DNA of 64,000 nt from Cryptomeria japonica (Eukaryota; Streptophyta; Pinopsida; Cupressales; Cupressaceae): NCBI RefSeq assembly GCF_030272615.1, contig NC_081412.1, forward strand, positions 18,453,932 through 18,517,931. Reading direction: 5' to 3'. Below the pieces are notes generated by a model. The model saw nothing but the letters and a program-made list of their open reading frames with translations. It ran no database searches and had not been told where the DNA came from. Both the position numbers and the translations under genes were made by a program. Positions 1-12,466 of this stretch are shown piece by piece; within the stretch, counting starts at the first letter, position 1; the number at the start of each line of letters is the position of its first letter.

Positions 1-11
1 TGGATAAATTC

Positions 12-1163
12 TTGAACGAGGTCTTTAAGATGTTCCCACAAAAATATCTTGACATGATGAGTAATGTGACCTCCTCAAGTGAGCAACCTAAGGTGCAAAA
101 ACAACAAGGCGGTGAGCTGTTAAGTTTCTCTCCACATCCAAACGAAGAAAACGTACAACAAGAAACTCAACACACCTTGATGAGTAAACGTGCTTCAAAA
201 ATGTTGACAGTGACTATTCCTCAAAAGTCACCATTTGAAACAATAAACAATTCGTTATTTAACACAACACCTTTAACACAAGATCAAATGATGGCCACAC
301 AAATGTTGACAGGTGTACCTCAACAAGAAGTGATAACTCACATGCATAAAATTGGATCCAAATCTAAGATGCAAGAAATCTTTACGACTAGAATGCCTGA
401 TCTTACCAATGTCCAAAACAATTCCACAATGCAACAAAATTCCTATGTCCCATCAAGTTCAATATATTTGCCAAATACTCAAGTACCCGTTATGCAAAAT
501 ATTGTGACAAATCCTTCGATAGTGGCAACACAAAAGGCCACAAATAGTGATGTTCACCAACAACAAATGTTGCAACAATTGAGAAATACACAAAAAGCAC
601 AATCGAATGCGCAAACACGCAATGCACAACAACAACAATATCACATTCAACAACAAGTGGCAACGTCTTCCGCACCATTACAAGTCAATTCAAACTTGCA
701 ACCACCATGATGGATTGGACAAACAACACAACAAGTCAATGCAAGTGCCATACCCCATCTAAAGGAGAAACAACAAAAACCTCCCAAACAAAGTTTTTTG
801 CAAATGATGGGATTTACATCAGGACAACAACAATTGGCACAAAGTCAACAAATGTCGATTCGTCAGCATCGACAACAACATGTACCTCAATATGTGCCAG
901 GACAAACCAGTTATCATACATCACAACCACCACTGATGTCCATGCAATATCAACAACACCCTCAATTGCAATATCAACCAAGGCTACCAATGATGATCCC
1001 ATCACAAGAAGCACAACAACATGGTCAATATCAAGGCACGACACAACCACAGCAACAAGAGTTGTATCAAGACCTTTATATGCCAGAATCACCAAAGACA
1101 GCCATTTTAGAGCATCAACAGCCAATGGAGAACACGATGTATCGACAAAGATCCCAAGAATGA
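12..1163 (+). pseudogene. Element A gag N-terminal region, glutamine-rich, frameshifted
   Basis: Two reading frames (12-710 and 798-1163) share the same low-complexity composition, rich in Gln, Thr, Met and Pro, so they look like one ORF broken by a frameshift and the TGA at ~708-710. No folded domain is visible. Position directly before the gag core suggests a long disordered N-terminal arm of the capsid protein. The first frame probably continues from left of the window rather than starting at the Met near position 12. Function beyond being part of gag is inferred from position only. Confidence 0.6.
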
Positions 1164-1246
1164 ATGATGAACTTCTAAAATCTTTGATATCTGACACAGT
1201 GGCGCAATATCTTGAGAAGTTACAATGACAAATCAAAGCATTGCAA

Positions 1247-2911
1247 ACTAAAGAGGCAAAGAAATTATACACCGATCAATATTTATGTCCTAATCCATTT
1301 GACAAGAGCTTGTACATGTCTCCCTTTCCTAAGCATTTTGAGGCACCTCATTTTGAGAAATATAAAGGGACAGGCAACCCAAAAGACCATATATGAGCAT
1401 TTTTCGCAGCATGTACTGAAGTGAGCTATGAGGAAACATATTTGATGCACTTATTCGCACGAAGTCTCACAGGACAAGCCATGGATTGGTATTCACATTT
1501 GCCAGGGAACATAAAGACATGGCTGGAATTGGCTCAAAAGTTTATATCCCACTTCGCATTCAACATTGACATCGAAGTGACCATGTCAGATTTATGCAAT
1601 ACAAAGCAAAAGCAAGGTGAACCATTAGTGACTTTCTTACAAAGATGACGAAGCTTATATAGTCGTTCTTCCCTAGATATACCTAAAGAACAACAAGTGA
1701 ACTTGTTTATTCAAAATTTGGTCCCAGGAATGATGTACAAGCTCAAACTGAAAAGTCCTAGTACCATTGAGAAGCTCATTAAGAAAGGGATGAACATTGA
1801 AAATTCTCTTGTAGCTAAGGGACTCATTAAACTCAACAAAGACAGCAATAACACAAACAATTCAGGGGAGAAGAATAGATTTTGGTACAAAAACAAGAAT
1901 GTCACTAATGATGGAGTTGTCGACGCAAGAGCAGTGAATGCAAATCAACCCAAGTTCATGATAAATAAATTGAGTGCTCCTAATATGTGGGCTATGCAAC
2001 AAAATCAGACACAAGCAAGCAATGTTATTCAACAGCCGCAACACCAACAATATAATCAACAACAAGGTCAACAACAAAACTAGCAACGAAAACCTTTTAG
2101 ATCAAGGGATGGACCTCCTTGACAATTTACGCCATTGGGAGAGCCTATTGAGTCAGTAATGAAACAATTAATACAAGCAAATTTTATCAAGTTACCAGAT
2201 ATCAAGGAAGAACCATTGGTAAAGCCGCATTGGTGGAATGATAATGCATATTGTGAATACCATTGGTCAAAAGGACATAAAACTGCATCATGTTTTCAAT
2301 TGAAACATATGATTCAAGACTTGTTAGATCAAGGAGTAATTGAGGTAGACCCACCCAATGTGACTTCTAACACTGATCATACAATTTTCAAAACTCCTTT
2401 GCTTGATCATGACAAGGGTAAAGCATCTTCTTCAAACTCTACTCAAACAGTGAATCTTAATTATGCAAATAATGGTTATAACAATGTCATCAATTGTTTT
2501 CGAGCATCAAATGAGTATGTTTCCACCATAAGATTAAAGGGACAAGATCTTTCTTGCACAGTCACCACTCGTCGATCCAAAATAGTCCTGAAAGGAGCTC
2601 CTGCAATTCTTCCCAAATCAACTCCTACGAGTCAGTATAATCTCTTAGATCATCTGGGGAAGACACCTGCACAAATATCAATTCTTGAGTTGTTGAAAAT
2701 GTCCCCTATGCATCGCGCAGTCCTAGATAAAGCTTTAACTGAGTCCACTATCCCGACAGACATTGATGTTGACCAGTTTCAAGCCCGAATTGGACATCTA
2801 GCTGTTTCCCAACACGTCACCTTTTCTGATAACGATATTTCTCTTGATAAGCTCCCTCATAATGATCCTTTACATCTTGAAGTCTTTGTCCATAATTGCA
2901 AGATCCGATGA
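1247..2911 (+). pseudogene. Element A gag core and gag C-terminal linker
   Basis: From about 1310 the reading gives FEAPHFEKYKG, a gag-like stretch FARSLTGQAMDWYSHLP and AQKFISHF, all typical of the retrotransposon gag (capsid) domain of plant Ty3/gypsy elements. In-frame stops lie at ~1396 and ~1646, and another near 2083. From ~2135 the frame continues with PHWWNDNAYCEYHWSKGHKT and CFQLKHMIQDLLDQG. This is the CxxH-like linker usually found between gag and protease in Tat elements, and it lacks a classical CCHC knuckle. The protein would form the virus-like particle shell in the cytoplasm. Stops make this copy non-functional. Confidence 0.8.
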
Positions 2912-4149
2912 GTCTTGATAGATGGCGGAGCAGGTCTTAACATTTGTACCTTGAGAGTGGTCATTGGTCTTGGTTATACAGAAAATGACATTGATTCTTC
3001 CAGAAAAATAACAATCAAAGCATATGATGATGTTGAGCGTCCATCTAAAGGGGTAATTTCATTGCCTATTAGAGTCGGTCCAGTGACAGAAAACACTTTC
3101 CTGCAGGTCCTAGACCTCGATCTCCCTTACAATATGATTCTTGGTCATCTATGGATCCACGCAATGAAAGCAGTTCCATCTACTTATCATCAGTGTTTAA
3201 AATATCCTTACAATGGGACTGAAATAACAATTCCAGGAGATCGTAATCCATTTCAATTTTGTGCTAATCTAAAGGATTCCCTGCAGCAACAAGTCCCAGT
3301 CAATAGAGAGGCCCACTCACATAATTATGTGGATCCTAATGAGTTGTTAGATGCTATCAAAGGAAAATTGAAGATACAGGACCAAGGATGCGGAGAATAT
3401 CAATGGCTCAACATTCCTCATTGGGAATTTACCAATATCTCCAAAATCACATGGTAAACCACATTTGTTGCAAAAGGAACCTAAGATAGTCATTCAATAT
3501 CAGCCCCCCACTACATTTACAAGATGGGATGAACTTAACAAGGAAACTTTGGATGATGATGTAATAGATTGGCTTTATAAGGATCCAACTGAGACACCAC
3601 CTGTTAGGTTACCAGTGGAGCGGTATGGCAAAGGGTTCACTATGTTGTAGAAAAATGGATATGATGGCTGTAGTGGTTTGGGCCCTGACAAGAAAGGAAG
3701 ACTAGAACCTATTATACCCAAGATGCGACATCCAACTTTAGGATTAGGTTTTGTACCATTGCAAATTGGAACTTCATCTACCAAAGTGACCACATGTAGA
3801 AAAGGGCGTGACTCTGATGATGAAACAACACCTGAGGATATCCAACCCGAAATTGATTCCAATGAATGGAAATGGAGTTCCTTTTCTTCTAGCTCCTATG
3901 CCCTTGAAGATATTTTCCTTGACCCTGATGATTTGCCCATGGAAGACAAACATGAAATAACTCCCCCTCCCAAAACATATCCTAACGCTTGGATAGAGTC
4001 ATTCTTGGACCCAAGCTCTAAATAAGATGCGAGTAGTTCAGATAGTGATACCACAGACATCGTTATCCTTACCATCTTGGCTCTAACTCTCCCTGAAACC
4101 GATGATGACATGCCCCTTGTCTATCCACATCTTATCCAACAGGACCAAT
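2912..4149 (+). pseudogene. Element A retropepsin-like protease plus G-patch-like segment
   Basis: The aspartic protease starts right after a TGA at ~2909, with VLIDGGAGLNI (Asp codon at 2921-2923) in place of the usual DSGA, then LPYNMILGHLWIH, the second conserved protease block. Downstream, ERYGKGF and then GYDGCSGLGPDKKGR form a glycine-rich G-patch-like stretch, interrupted by a TAG at ~3648. G-patch segments after the protease are known in some retroelements. An acidic Ser/Asp-rich linker (3840-4020) leads towards RT. The enzyme would cut the gag-pol polyprotein. Stops at 3455, 3648 and 4023 disable it. Confidence 0.75.
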
Positions 4150-4163
4150 AAGAACCACTCAAA

Positions 4164-5984
4164 TTGGATTGTTTTAAAAATGATGAAGCAATTGCAGAAT
4201 TCCTTGGACTACAGGAAGGCATACCACAAGGTGATCATAAGGTAGGGTTTGCTATTGATTTAGATTCTACAGCATATTTTGGGGAGTCAACTCCATCTTC
4301 TAGTCATAAAAATGAAAAAGAAAAAGTAAAAAAACAAAAGAATAGGTCTTTGAGTGAAAACCGTAAGGCACTCTCTAATCATGAAAAAGTAAAAATAAAA
4401 GATGTACCTACGGGTGAAAACCTCTCTGAGGCGCCCAAAGGTGGAAGATTGGAGATACCCTCATCAAGTCAGGATAAATCAACATTGCTTGGTGAAATGA
4501 CTGAAGAGATAAATTTGGGTACACCTGACAACCCTAAGGTCATTCATTTTGCTGCTTCTCTATCAAAACAAGAAAGAATAGATTTTGTCAATTTCTTTCT
4601 CGAGAAGAAGATCAACTTTGCATGGTCTTATGCAGATATGCCCGACCTTGATCCTGAATTAGTCCTTCATCACTTGCCATTAAAACCAGATGCCAAGCCC
4701 GTCAAACAAAAACTCAGAAAGATGCATCCCCAGGTGGCTCTCTTGGTCAAAGTGGAACTCAAAAAATTATTAGATGTGGGCTTTATCAGACCAATTGATT
4801 ATGCAGATTGGATTTCAAATTTGGTACCAATTAGAAAAGTAACTGGGGGCATCAGAATCTGTACGGATTTTAGGGATCTTAATAAAGCATGCCCTAAAGA
4901 TGACTTTCCACTACCGAATATAGACATCATAGTTGACATGACTGCCGGATATGAGATGTTATCATTGATGGATGGTTTTTCTGGATATAATCAAATTCGT
5001 ATTGCACCTGAAGATCAACATAAGACTGCATTCACATGTGCTTGGGGTACCTATTGCTGGATTGTGATGCCCTTTGGCCTTAAAAATGCTGGAGCAACAT
5101 ATCAAAGAGCTATGACAACAATTTTCCATGATTTTATGCATACTTTGATGGAAGACTATGTTGATGACCTATTATGCAAATCTGTCACAAGAGATAGTCA
5201 CCTAGCCATCCTTGGCCCAATCTTTGATCGAATGGAAACCTACAAGCTCAGACTCAACCCAAAGAAATGTGTCTTTGGTGTCACAGCCGACAAATTATTA
5301 GGGTACATTGTTTCTCACAGAGGCATCGAAGTAGATCCTGAAAAGGTTAAAGCAATAATGGATATGCCTACTCCTTCCAATCTCTGTCAACTAAGAAGTC
5401 TACAAGGGAAGCTACAGTCAATCCACCGGTTTATAACTCAATTGGTAGACAAATGTCATCCCTTCCAACATTTATTGCATAAAGGTGTCACTTTTAAATG
5501 GACTGAGCAATGTCAATCAGCATTTCAAACTCTCAAGGATTATCTATTGTCGCCACCTATTCTAATGCCTCCTATAGAAGGGAAGCCATTCATATTGTAT
5601 ATTTCTGCAACTGAAACGGCACTGGGGGTTCTCTTAGCCCAACAAGATGAGAAAGGAAAAGAATGAGCTATTTATTATATTAGTCAGACACTAGTGGGCT
5701 ATGAACTGAATTATTCAACTATTGAATGGGCATGTTTAGCAATGGTATTTGCAACACAGAAGCTTCGACACTATATGTTAAATCATCAAACATTGTTAGT
5801 TGCAAAAATTGATCCCTTGAAATACTTGCTTAGCAGGGCAGCTTTGACAGGCCGCCTAGCAAAGTGTGTTATGATCCCCAGTGAGCTTGATATTGAGTAC
5901 ATTGAGAGAAAGGCAATAAAAGGACAAATCATAGCGGATCAACTTGCAGAGGCACCTATCCATGATGATCATCCAATGTTGATG
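4164..5984 (+). pseudogene. Element A reverse transcriptase and connection RNase H
   Basis: A 500-codon open frame carries all RT blocks: FRDLNKACPKDDFPLPNIDI, MDGFSGYNQIRIAPEDQHKT, MPFGLKNAGATYQRAM and the catalytic YVDD at 5157-5168. It then runs into the first RNase H (FKWTEQCQSAFQTLK, ALGVLLAQQDEKGKE), which has a stop at 5664 and resumes at 5694 (LNYSTIEWACLAMVFATQKLRHYML). The first RNase H lacks an obvious full catalytic set, as expected in Tat elements where it serves as a tether. The N-terminal ~130 residues are a Lys-rich spacer. RT itself looks intact apart from flanking stops. Confidence 0.9.
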
Positions 5985-6440
5985 GATTTTCTAGATGAAT
6001 CAGTCTTTGCTGTCACATCTTCTAATGAATGGAAATTAGATTTTGATGGATCCCATACCAAATTTGGGTACGGAGTAGGTATATTGTTTGTCACCCCTCA
6101 AGGTGATGCTATTCCCAAATCCTATAGAATAACTTTCCATTGCACCAATAATATTGCAGAATACGAAGCTCTGGTCACAAGACTCCAAGTAGCGATCCAC
6201 TGGAACATCACACATTTGCAAGTCTATGGAGATTCCCAGTTAGTCATCTATCAAGTGAATGATGACTATGAAACAAAATATGAAAAGCTTATTCCTTACA
6301 AGCATATGGTGGATTTCTTCAAGACAAAATTTACAGCTATCCATTTCAGTCAAGTTCCAAGAATTCAAAACAAGTCAGTAGATGCGATGGCAACTATTGC
6401 TTCCATGTTAAATATGCCCCACAATATGGACAGATGTGAA
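5985..6440 (+). pseudogene. Element A second RNase H (archaeal type, aRNH)
   Basis: Within the 5694-6995 frame, WKLDFDGSHTKFGYGVGIL (first Asp pair near 6039-6047), NNIAEYEAL (Glu) and VYGDSQLVI (Asp) are the catalytic blocks of an archaeal/plant-type RNase H. They are followed by a last Asp in KSVDAMATIASM. A second RNase H between the connection domain and integrase marks the Tat lineage of plant Ty3/gypsy elements. It would remove the RNA template strand during reverse transcription. All four acidic positions appear present in this copy. Confidence 0.8.
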
Positions 6441-6529
6441 TTTTTGGTTGAACAGTTACTTGTCCCTTCTTTTGAAATTCCAATAGCAGATGTGATGTGT
6501 GTTCTTGTTGGTCCTAATTCCCCATGGTA

Positions 6530-7784
6530 CAATGACATCTATCATTATTTGAAATCCCAAACCTTACCACCTAACCTTTCCTCTAACCAACGCCGAGCCT
6601 TCATCTGCCAGATAGCCAAATATGTCATCATCGCAGACACCCTTTACCGTCGTTCCTTTGACCACACCCTCCTCAGGTGTTTGGATTTTGACGAGGCACA
6701 AATAGCTTTACACGAGGTTCATGATGGTATATGTGGGGGCCATTTCAATGGTCTGAGTCTATCTAAAAAGTTGTTTCATGCTGGATATTATTGGCCCACT
6801 ATGGAAAAGGATGCTCATGATTTTGTCAAGAAATGCTACAAATGCCAAATCCACAGAAATTACATTCATGCGCCAGCTCAAGAACTTCACTCCGTCATAT
6901 CTCCGTGGCCCTTTTTTCAATGGGGATTGGATCTTATTGGTAAGATTCACTCGACATCTGCAAATGGACACAAATTCATCATCACAACCACATAATACTT
7001 TACAAAATGGATCAAAGCTATCCCCATGACCTATATCACTGGTGTTCAAATTTCAAAGTTTCTACTAAATTTTATCATATGCAGATATAGGGTTCCCCTT
7101 GCAATTGTCACAGATAATGGCTGTCCATTTAAAAATAAAGATGTCAAGGAACTCTGAGAAAAATTTCGCATCCAACACCGTTTCTCCAGTCCTTATTATC
7201 CACAAAGTAATGGTCAAGTCGAAGCATCAAATAAAACCATCATTAAGATCCTGAAAAAGGTTGTCAATGATGCTGGTCGAGATTGGCATGTATAGTTGAA
7301 TCCAGCACTATGGGCTTATCGCACTTCCATCCGCACACCTACTGCCGCAACAACTTATTCCTTGGTGTATGGTGCAGAAGCCATTTTACCCTTGGAAGTG
7401 GAAATTCCCTCTTTGGGTGTTTCCTTGCACCATTTGATTGATGATGAAATGCACAGAGTCTCTCAGTTGCATCAGCTTGAGATGTTAGATGAGAAACGTC
7501 AAACAACCCTGACACATTTGCAAGCATATCAAAACCGTCTTCGTTGCTCTTATAATAAGAAGGTAAAAGGGTGACACTTTGAAGTGGGAGATTTGGTCTT
7601 AAAGGCGAACCCGAAGAATGCACAATCTACTGACATCATCAAAGGAAAGTTTGAGCCTAATTGGGTTGGGCCTTTCATAGTTACTGCAGCCTATGGCTCG
7701 GGGGCATATCAGCTTGCAACCCCAGAAGGTGAACCTTTGTCGGATCCTATAAATAACATGCACCTTCGAAAGTACTGGACATAG
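6530..7784 (+). pseudogene. Element A integrase, broken by four stops
   Basis: The zinc-binding HHCC domain is visible as HEVHDGICGGHF followed by CYKCQIH (~6712-6860). The catalytic core follows with WGLDLIGKIH (first Asp), TDNGCPF (second Asp) and NGQVEASNK (Glu). In-frame stops occur at ~6993, ~7156, ~7293 and ~7572. The C-terminal segment FEVGDLVLK ... GKFEPNWVGPFIV is the GPY/F-like module of Ty3/gypsy integrases, ending in HLRKYW at ~7784. No chromodomain is seen, which fits a Tat rather than a chromovirus assignment. The protein would insert cDNA in the nucleus. Confidence 0.88.
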
Positions 7785-8218
7785 TTTTCTGTCAGCAGTT
7801 CTTCAAATATGATCCTGAAAAAATACAAAAAAATCAAAAAGCTCAAAAAAAAAAAAAAAATCAAATAAAAAGGTAAAAAAAGAAAAAAACAAACAAAAGT
7901 AAAGAAAAATAATTCGCCCTCTAGTGAAAACCTGGCAAACAGGTGCTTTGGGCAAGTACCATGGTGAAAACCTGGCAAACAGGCACCATGTGTAAAAGAT
8001 TATTGCTCCATCATCTATCATGACCCCGCAGCTTTATCACGCTTATCCTTGTCCTGACCCAATGTTCTGTTCCAGGCCTGTGAGTGGTCAACATCATTGT
8101 CTTGCATACTCAAGTTTCCAGTCCTTGTGCATATGTTTCAGTCCTGGTCATTGTATATATTTTTCAAATGTTCATTGGGTATGCGCCCCTTGTCATGATC
8201 AATTACTGGCACCTTCAA
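7785..8218 (+). other. Noncoding stretch after pol with two hairpins
   Basis: No coding potential is seen. An A-rich run (7820-7910) is followed by two copies of GAAAACCTGGCAAACAGG (7926-7943 and 7966-7983), each inside its own outer stem: GCCC/GGGC (7916-7919 with 7950-7953) and ATGGTG/CACCAT (7961-7966 with 7984-7989). Both share the inner stem CCTG/CAGG. Their place just after the pol stop suggests RNA-level signals of the element. That role is inference. Confidence 0.55.
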
Positions 8219-8580
8219 AACACATAACGTCCAGAAATAATCCAAAAAAATCACATAACGTCCTGAAATAATCCAAAAAAATCATATAACGTCCTGAAAT
8301 AATCCAAAAAAATCACATAACGTCCTGAAATAATCCAAAAAAATCATATAACATCCTGAAATAATCCAAAAAAATCACATAACGTCCTGAAATAATCCAA
8401 AAAAATCATATAACGTCCTGAAATAATCCAAAAAAATCACATAACGTCCTGAAATAATCCAAAAAAAAACAATCAAATAACGTCCTAAAATAATCCAAAA
8501 AAATCAAATAACGTCCTGAAAAAAATCCCTAAAATTGAATAATGTCCTGAAAAAATCCCTAAAAATTAAATAAAGTCCTG
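8219..8580 (+). repeat. 31-bp tandem array with 62-bp higher-order pattern
   Basis: About ten units read roughly CATAACGTCCTGAAATAATC plus CAAAAAAAT. From the second unit onward they alternate between CACATAACG and CATATAACG for at least seven units, giving a 62-bp superstructure. The array decays after ~8460 into divergent units (CAAATAACG, GAATAATG, AAATAAAG). It lies in the 3' noncoding zone of element A. Confidence 0.9.
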
Positions 8581-10034
8581 AAAAACGAACAAAAAAATTT
8601 CAAAACATCAAAATCCAAAAACAATTCCTTTGGCATTTTGCATTTTGTCAATAAATGGTACCCTCTGTGCATAGACAGATCGCTGAGCATACATCCAACA
8701 ACAAATCGATCAAACATTTGTGTAGACAACAAATAGATAACATGTTACAACATTGTGCTTTAATGAAATCATGCATTAACAAATGAACTTTTCAATCAAA
8801 CCAGACATGCAAACTGATCAAAATTGTCATATCAATCAATCAACATCAATATCATTTTTCCTTGTCACTATTATCATCGGTCTTATACAAATTCTTGTTT
8901 TCCACCTTTGACAATGGCGATCAGACTGTTTGTTTGACTTGGTTGAATTTGTGTGTCTTATCTTTTTACTGATTTATCTTTGGTTTTGATCATGTTCCTA
9001 TGTTGCTCAAGGATGTCACTGAATGATTTAGAGTGATCGGGATGGTTCATGGCCCCTTTCTTTTTTTTGTGGTGTTTGCTGCTTGTGGAATGTTTGTCAC
9101 AAACTGGGGCAACTATATCATTGGGTGTCTGTGATAAGTACGTTCGCTTTGTGAACGCCGCACATACCTCAACCCTTGATGTATGCACCCTAGGATGCTT
9201 CACTCATTCCTTGTGTGAGATGTGTCTGTCTTTTGCAAAAAGGGTTGCGTTTTAGCTCTGGCCTTCAATGCCATGATGCTTTGCATCCGCTTTGCTACAT
9301 TAAATAAAGGTTCTCACCTACTTCTGTGCATTGGTGAAAGCAAGGATTTTTCTTCATCTCTAACTGTCTTCTGTCTAATTTCTTCTTACTAACATTTCTT
9401 CTGTCAGTTTGGGCAGTCAGTTCGGTCTAGTTCTCTGATCTCCAAACACATAAGTTGCATCCTGCATTCATTGATTGGTACATTTGCATTATATCAAGTC
9501 CATACAAAAGCATTTTATCCATTTCATCTTATAAATGCATCCAAAAATATAAACACCATTCATACATGTTCCACAATGGTACATAAACAGTGCATAAGCC
9601 ATCCATACATGGAAAGTAAACATAAGCCATAACACATTGCATCCCATCATATAGCTGCATATCATATCATATATCAAAACAATATCAGAGTACAAAATTG
9701 GACTGTCTGTCCTAAGTATGGCCCGCAGGCTGAATACATAATGTCACACTATATATGTCTCTGTCATAAGAAGCATGTACCTCTATCACTAGGTGCTCCC
9801 TCTGTCCTCCTCATCCCTACCATGTCTCAAGGATGATGTCCCTCTTGTCCCTGGTCCTAGCTATGGTGGTCTCCTAGGTCCACTCACCCCCATGTTGCTC
9901 ACTGACCTCTGAGAGAATGGCTTGCTCTCTGTCCTCGACCGTGACCGATATGTCGCTGCTCTTTGCTCTGGTGGAACTGCACTCTCATATAGTGTCCTCA
10001 ACTGGCATATCTCATCTCTAGTCTCTACCAACAT
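8581..10034. other. Unassigned 3' zone of element A
   Basis: I see no gene or structured repeat here beyond short T-rich and CAT-rich runs. The small ORFs on either strand have no recognisable motif and are shorter than chance would need to matter. The word CGGTCTTATACA at ~8879-8890 resembles a motif repeated in element D (28243, 28284, 30168, 30216), which suggests shared ancestry of the 3' zones of A and D. Confidence 0.5.
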
Positions 10035-11662
10035 TTATGCCATCTCACGTGCACTAGCATCCCTAATTGACCCAATATACTCGGTCACTCTCTTCTTTGC
10101 TTGTTGTGCCTGCACTATTGCTGTATCTCGAGCCGCTGTCGGTCTGGCTATCTCTGTTCTGAACTGATCCTGCTCTGTCCTTAAGATAGCATTTTGTCTC
10201 TCTAATGTGGCAATGTAATCATGCTGACTCGCTATGGTGGCCCTACATGTATGCATCTCCTCTATGCTCATTGTCTCCTGCCCTATGAGTATATCCTGCA
10301 ATGACTCTTGATCGGCTAGATTTGGCTCATCCTCCTCGTCCTCATCTCCATCCTCATCATCCCCTCCATCCTCATCATCCCTCTGTCCTCATCTTCGTAC
10401 TCATCATCCCCTCCATACTCGTCATCCCCCTCATCCTCATCATCTCCCTTGTCCTCATCTCTATCCTCATCATCTCCCTCCTCCTCTCCAATGAGTGGGA
10501 AGTCCTCCTGTCTCCTAGGTACCAGAATATCAGGATCTATCAATGGCACAGGCCGTCATCGTGCAAACCATCGCTCATACCCCTCTGTCATCCCGGCGTC
10601 CACCACATCTGATCTCCAATCCCACTGTCTCTATTGTAGTTGTGTGAAGTTGACATATGCTATGTGTGGTTGAATCATCCTCCCCCACTGACTCGTCTCT
10701 CTGTGAGATCGGGCAAAGTGTGCAGTCCCTCTCAGTACATCCTGTCTCTCTCCAAACTGTCGTGTGACTCTCTCTCGTAGGTACATCTCAATCACTCTCT
10801 GGCCGTTCACTGGTCGCCCAATCAGGTATCTCTCCTGTTTGCAATACGGTAGCTCCTCACTATCAGCTGACCATCCAGGGCAATCATGATATGGCCTCCA
10901 TGTGAAATCTCTCAATCTGTCTAGCTCATGTTGCCAATACAGTATGTATCCAAATGGACCTTGTCTCAGCTTACCCCCATAATAGTACACATATGGTTGA
11001 TGTGGTACTACCTGTCTCTCTGCAATTGGTCGACATATGGCTATGTGCTCAAATGCCCATATCTGTAACAGTGTGACCCCACAACTCAAAGTTTGTACCC
11101 TCTGATATGCTATCTAATGCAACTGAAAATATAGCATGGCAAGCACACATTGTCCCCATGCGTATACAGTCCCCTTTATTGCCATCCACTCTAGCACTCT
11201 TCCCCATCCAATAGGGAATCCATCTCCTCATCTATCCCCTGCTAATAGGCATGCTATAACCACAACTATCACCACATATCGTTGATCGTACTCTGCTGCC
11301 ATGGTCTCCTAGCGGATCTCCCTCTCTACGATATCAAGGTCATCTATGTCGCACTCAAATAATCTACACAACAAGTCTCTCCCTGTCACTGGGTCATATA
11401 CCACCATCTCCCCATGAATCAAAATGCGGAGGATACACCACACGTCCTCTAGTGTCACCGTCGCCTCTCCAGTCGGCAGATGGAATGAGGAAGTCTCTGA
11501 ATGCCATCGCTCTGCCAGTGCGGTGAGAAGTCCTGTGTTTTCCCTAATCTCGGGCATGTATGTGATGTAGTATAATCCCAATCCTACTAATGTATCTCTG
11601 TTCGTGCTCCTGAGCCCATGTCGCAACATGAAGCAGTCGGGTCTGTTCTCCCACGTAATCAA
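10035..11662 (-). pseudogene. Antisense plant mobile domain (PMD) gene in element A
   Basis: Read on the minus strand, 11662-11309 gives FHLPTGEATVTLEDVWCILR. This is the signature of the aminotransferase-like plant mobile domain also found in MAIN/MAIL proteins and in mobile elements. The domain continues with a frameshift through 11231-11049 and then 11089-10631 (LLQIWAFEHIAICRP, YWQHELDRLRDFTWRPY). After a stop it is followed by a very acidic Asp/Glu/Gly tail (~10549-10340) and a short possible coiled coil (10301-10035). Antisense extra ORFs downstream of pol are known in Tat elements; their function is unknown. This copy has at least three stops or shifts. Confidence 0.8.
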
Positions 11663-12466
11663 TGGATACTGTCAACTCTACATCACAATTGGGGCACAAA
11701 TTTGTCAGCTTTAGGGTTTTCTCCTAAGGGCTGCATTTCCTTGTTTCCTACACCAATCAGGGTTTTTCTTATCTATTTTGACCTATCCTACCCTTACCCC
11801 TCTTTTTGGGATCATCTGCGCGTTGTTTTCGGTCAAATTAGGGTCCTAAGTGCACAACTGCGCCTGTGTACCCTATCTTGCACCTATGTAGCATCAAGTT
11901 GCACCTATGTACCTTACACAGGCACAGAACCTGTTTACACATGTGCAGAATGCGCCCACATAGGCACAAAACTCTCTTTTTCATTCCTCTGTGGGCCCCG
12001 CAATGTCCCGCAAGCAAGCAAAATTCATGAAATTTGACATATGGGTTTTTGAGCTACATATAGCTGCTCCCACATCGTCCGATCGTCTGTAGGTTCATAC
12101 ACGTTCCCCGAGCTGATCTACCATTGGAATGTTCGCCATCTCTATGTAAGGGTCCTTTTCCAGAGCAACAATTCCTCCACTTTGGCCAATGCAAATGAAC
12201 TCTTTTCATTCTCTTTGTCTCCTATATAGCTCTTTGTCAGTACCTAGATGGACGTGCATCCTCTCCATCTTATGCTGGTCATCATCTTTTGCACCTTCCA
12301 CTGCTTGTAATTTGTGTATCCGACCTCTGATTTTTTATCCGTTCGAACCTATCATTTTCTATCATTCTTATCGATCAATTGGCCTCTTTTCTAGATTTTT
12401 CTGGCCAATTCCTTGAGGGGGCATGCATATGTCATTGTCATTGTCTGGGGCATTTTCATTATTGTT
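11663..12466. other. Noncoding region between PMD gene and PPT of element A
   Basis: No supported gene. On the minus strand this is upstream of the PMD gene, so it could hold that gene's promoter and 5' leader, but no convincing TATA box was picked out. Short near-repeats of GCACCTATGTA occur around 11880-11920. Confidence 0.4.

Noticed and set aside
707-1228. 173-codon Thr/Ser-rich frame
   Set aside because: It is the shifted frame of the Q-rich gag arm; the overlapping Gln-rich frame 798-1163 matches the composition of 12-710 better.
1-7784. Endogenous pararetrovirus (caulimovirus-type)
   Set aside because: Integrase, LTR and PPT are present and no movement protein is seen, so it is a Ty3/gypsy retrotransposon.
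8219-8580. CRISPR-like spacing of repeats
   Set aside because: Units are head-to-tail without unique spacers, and the sequence is plant nuclear.
10301-10612. Plus-strand frame rich in Ile, Leu, His and Pro
   Set aside because: It is the complement of the acidic Asp/Glu tail of the antisense PMD gene.
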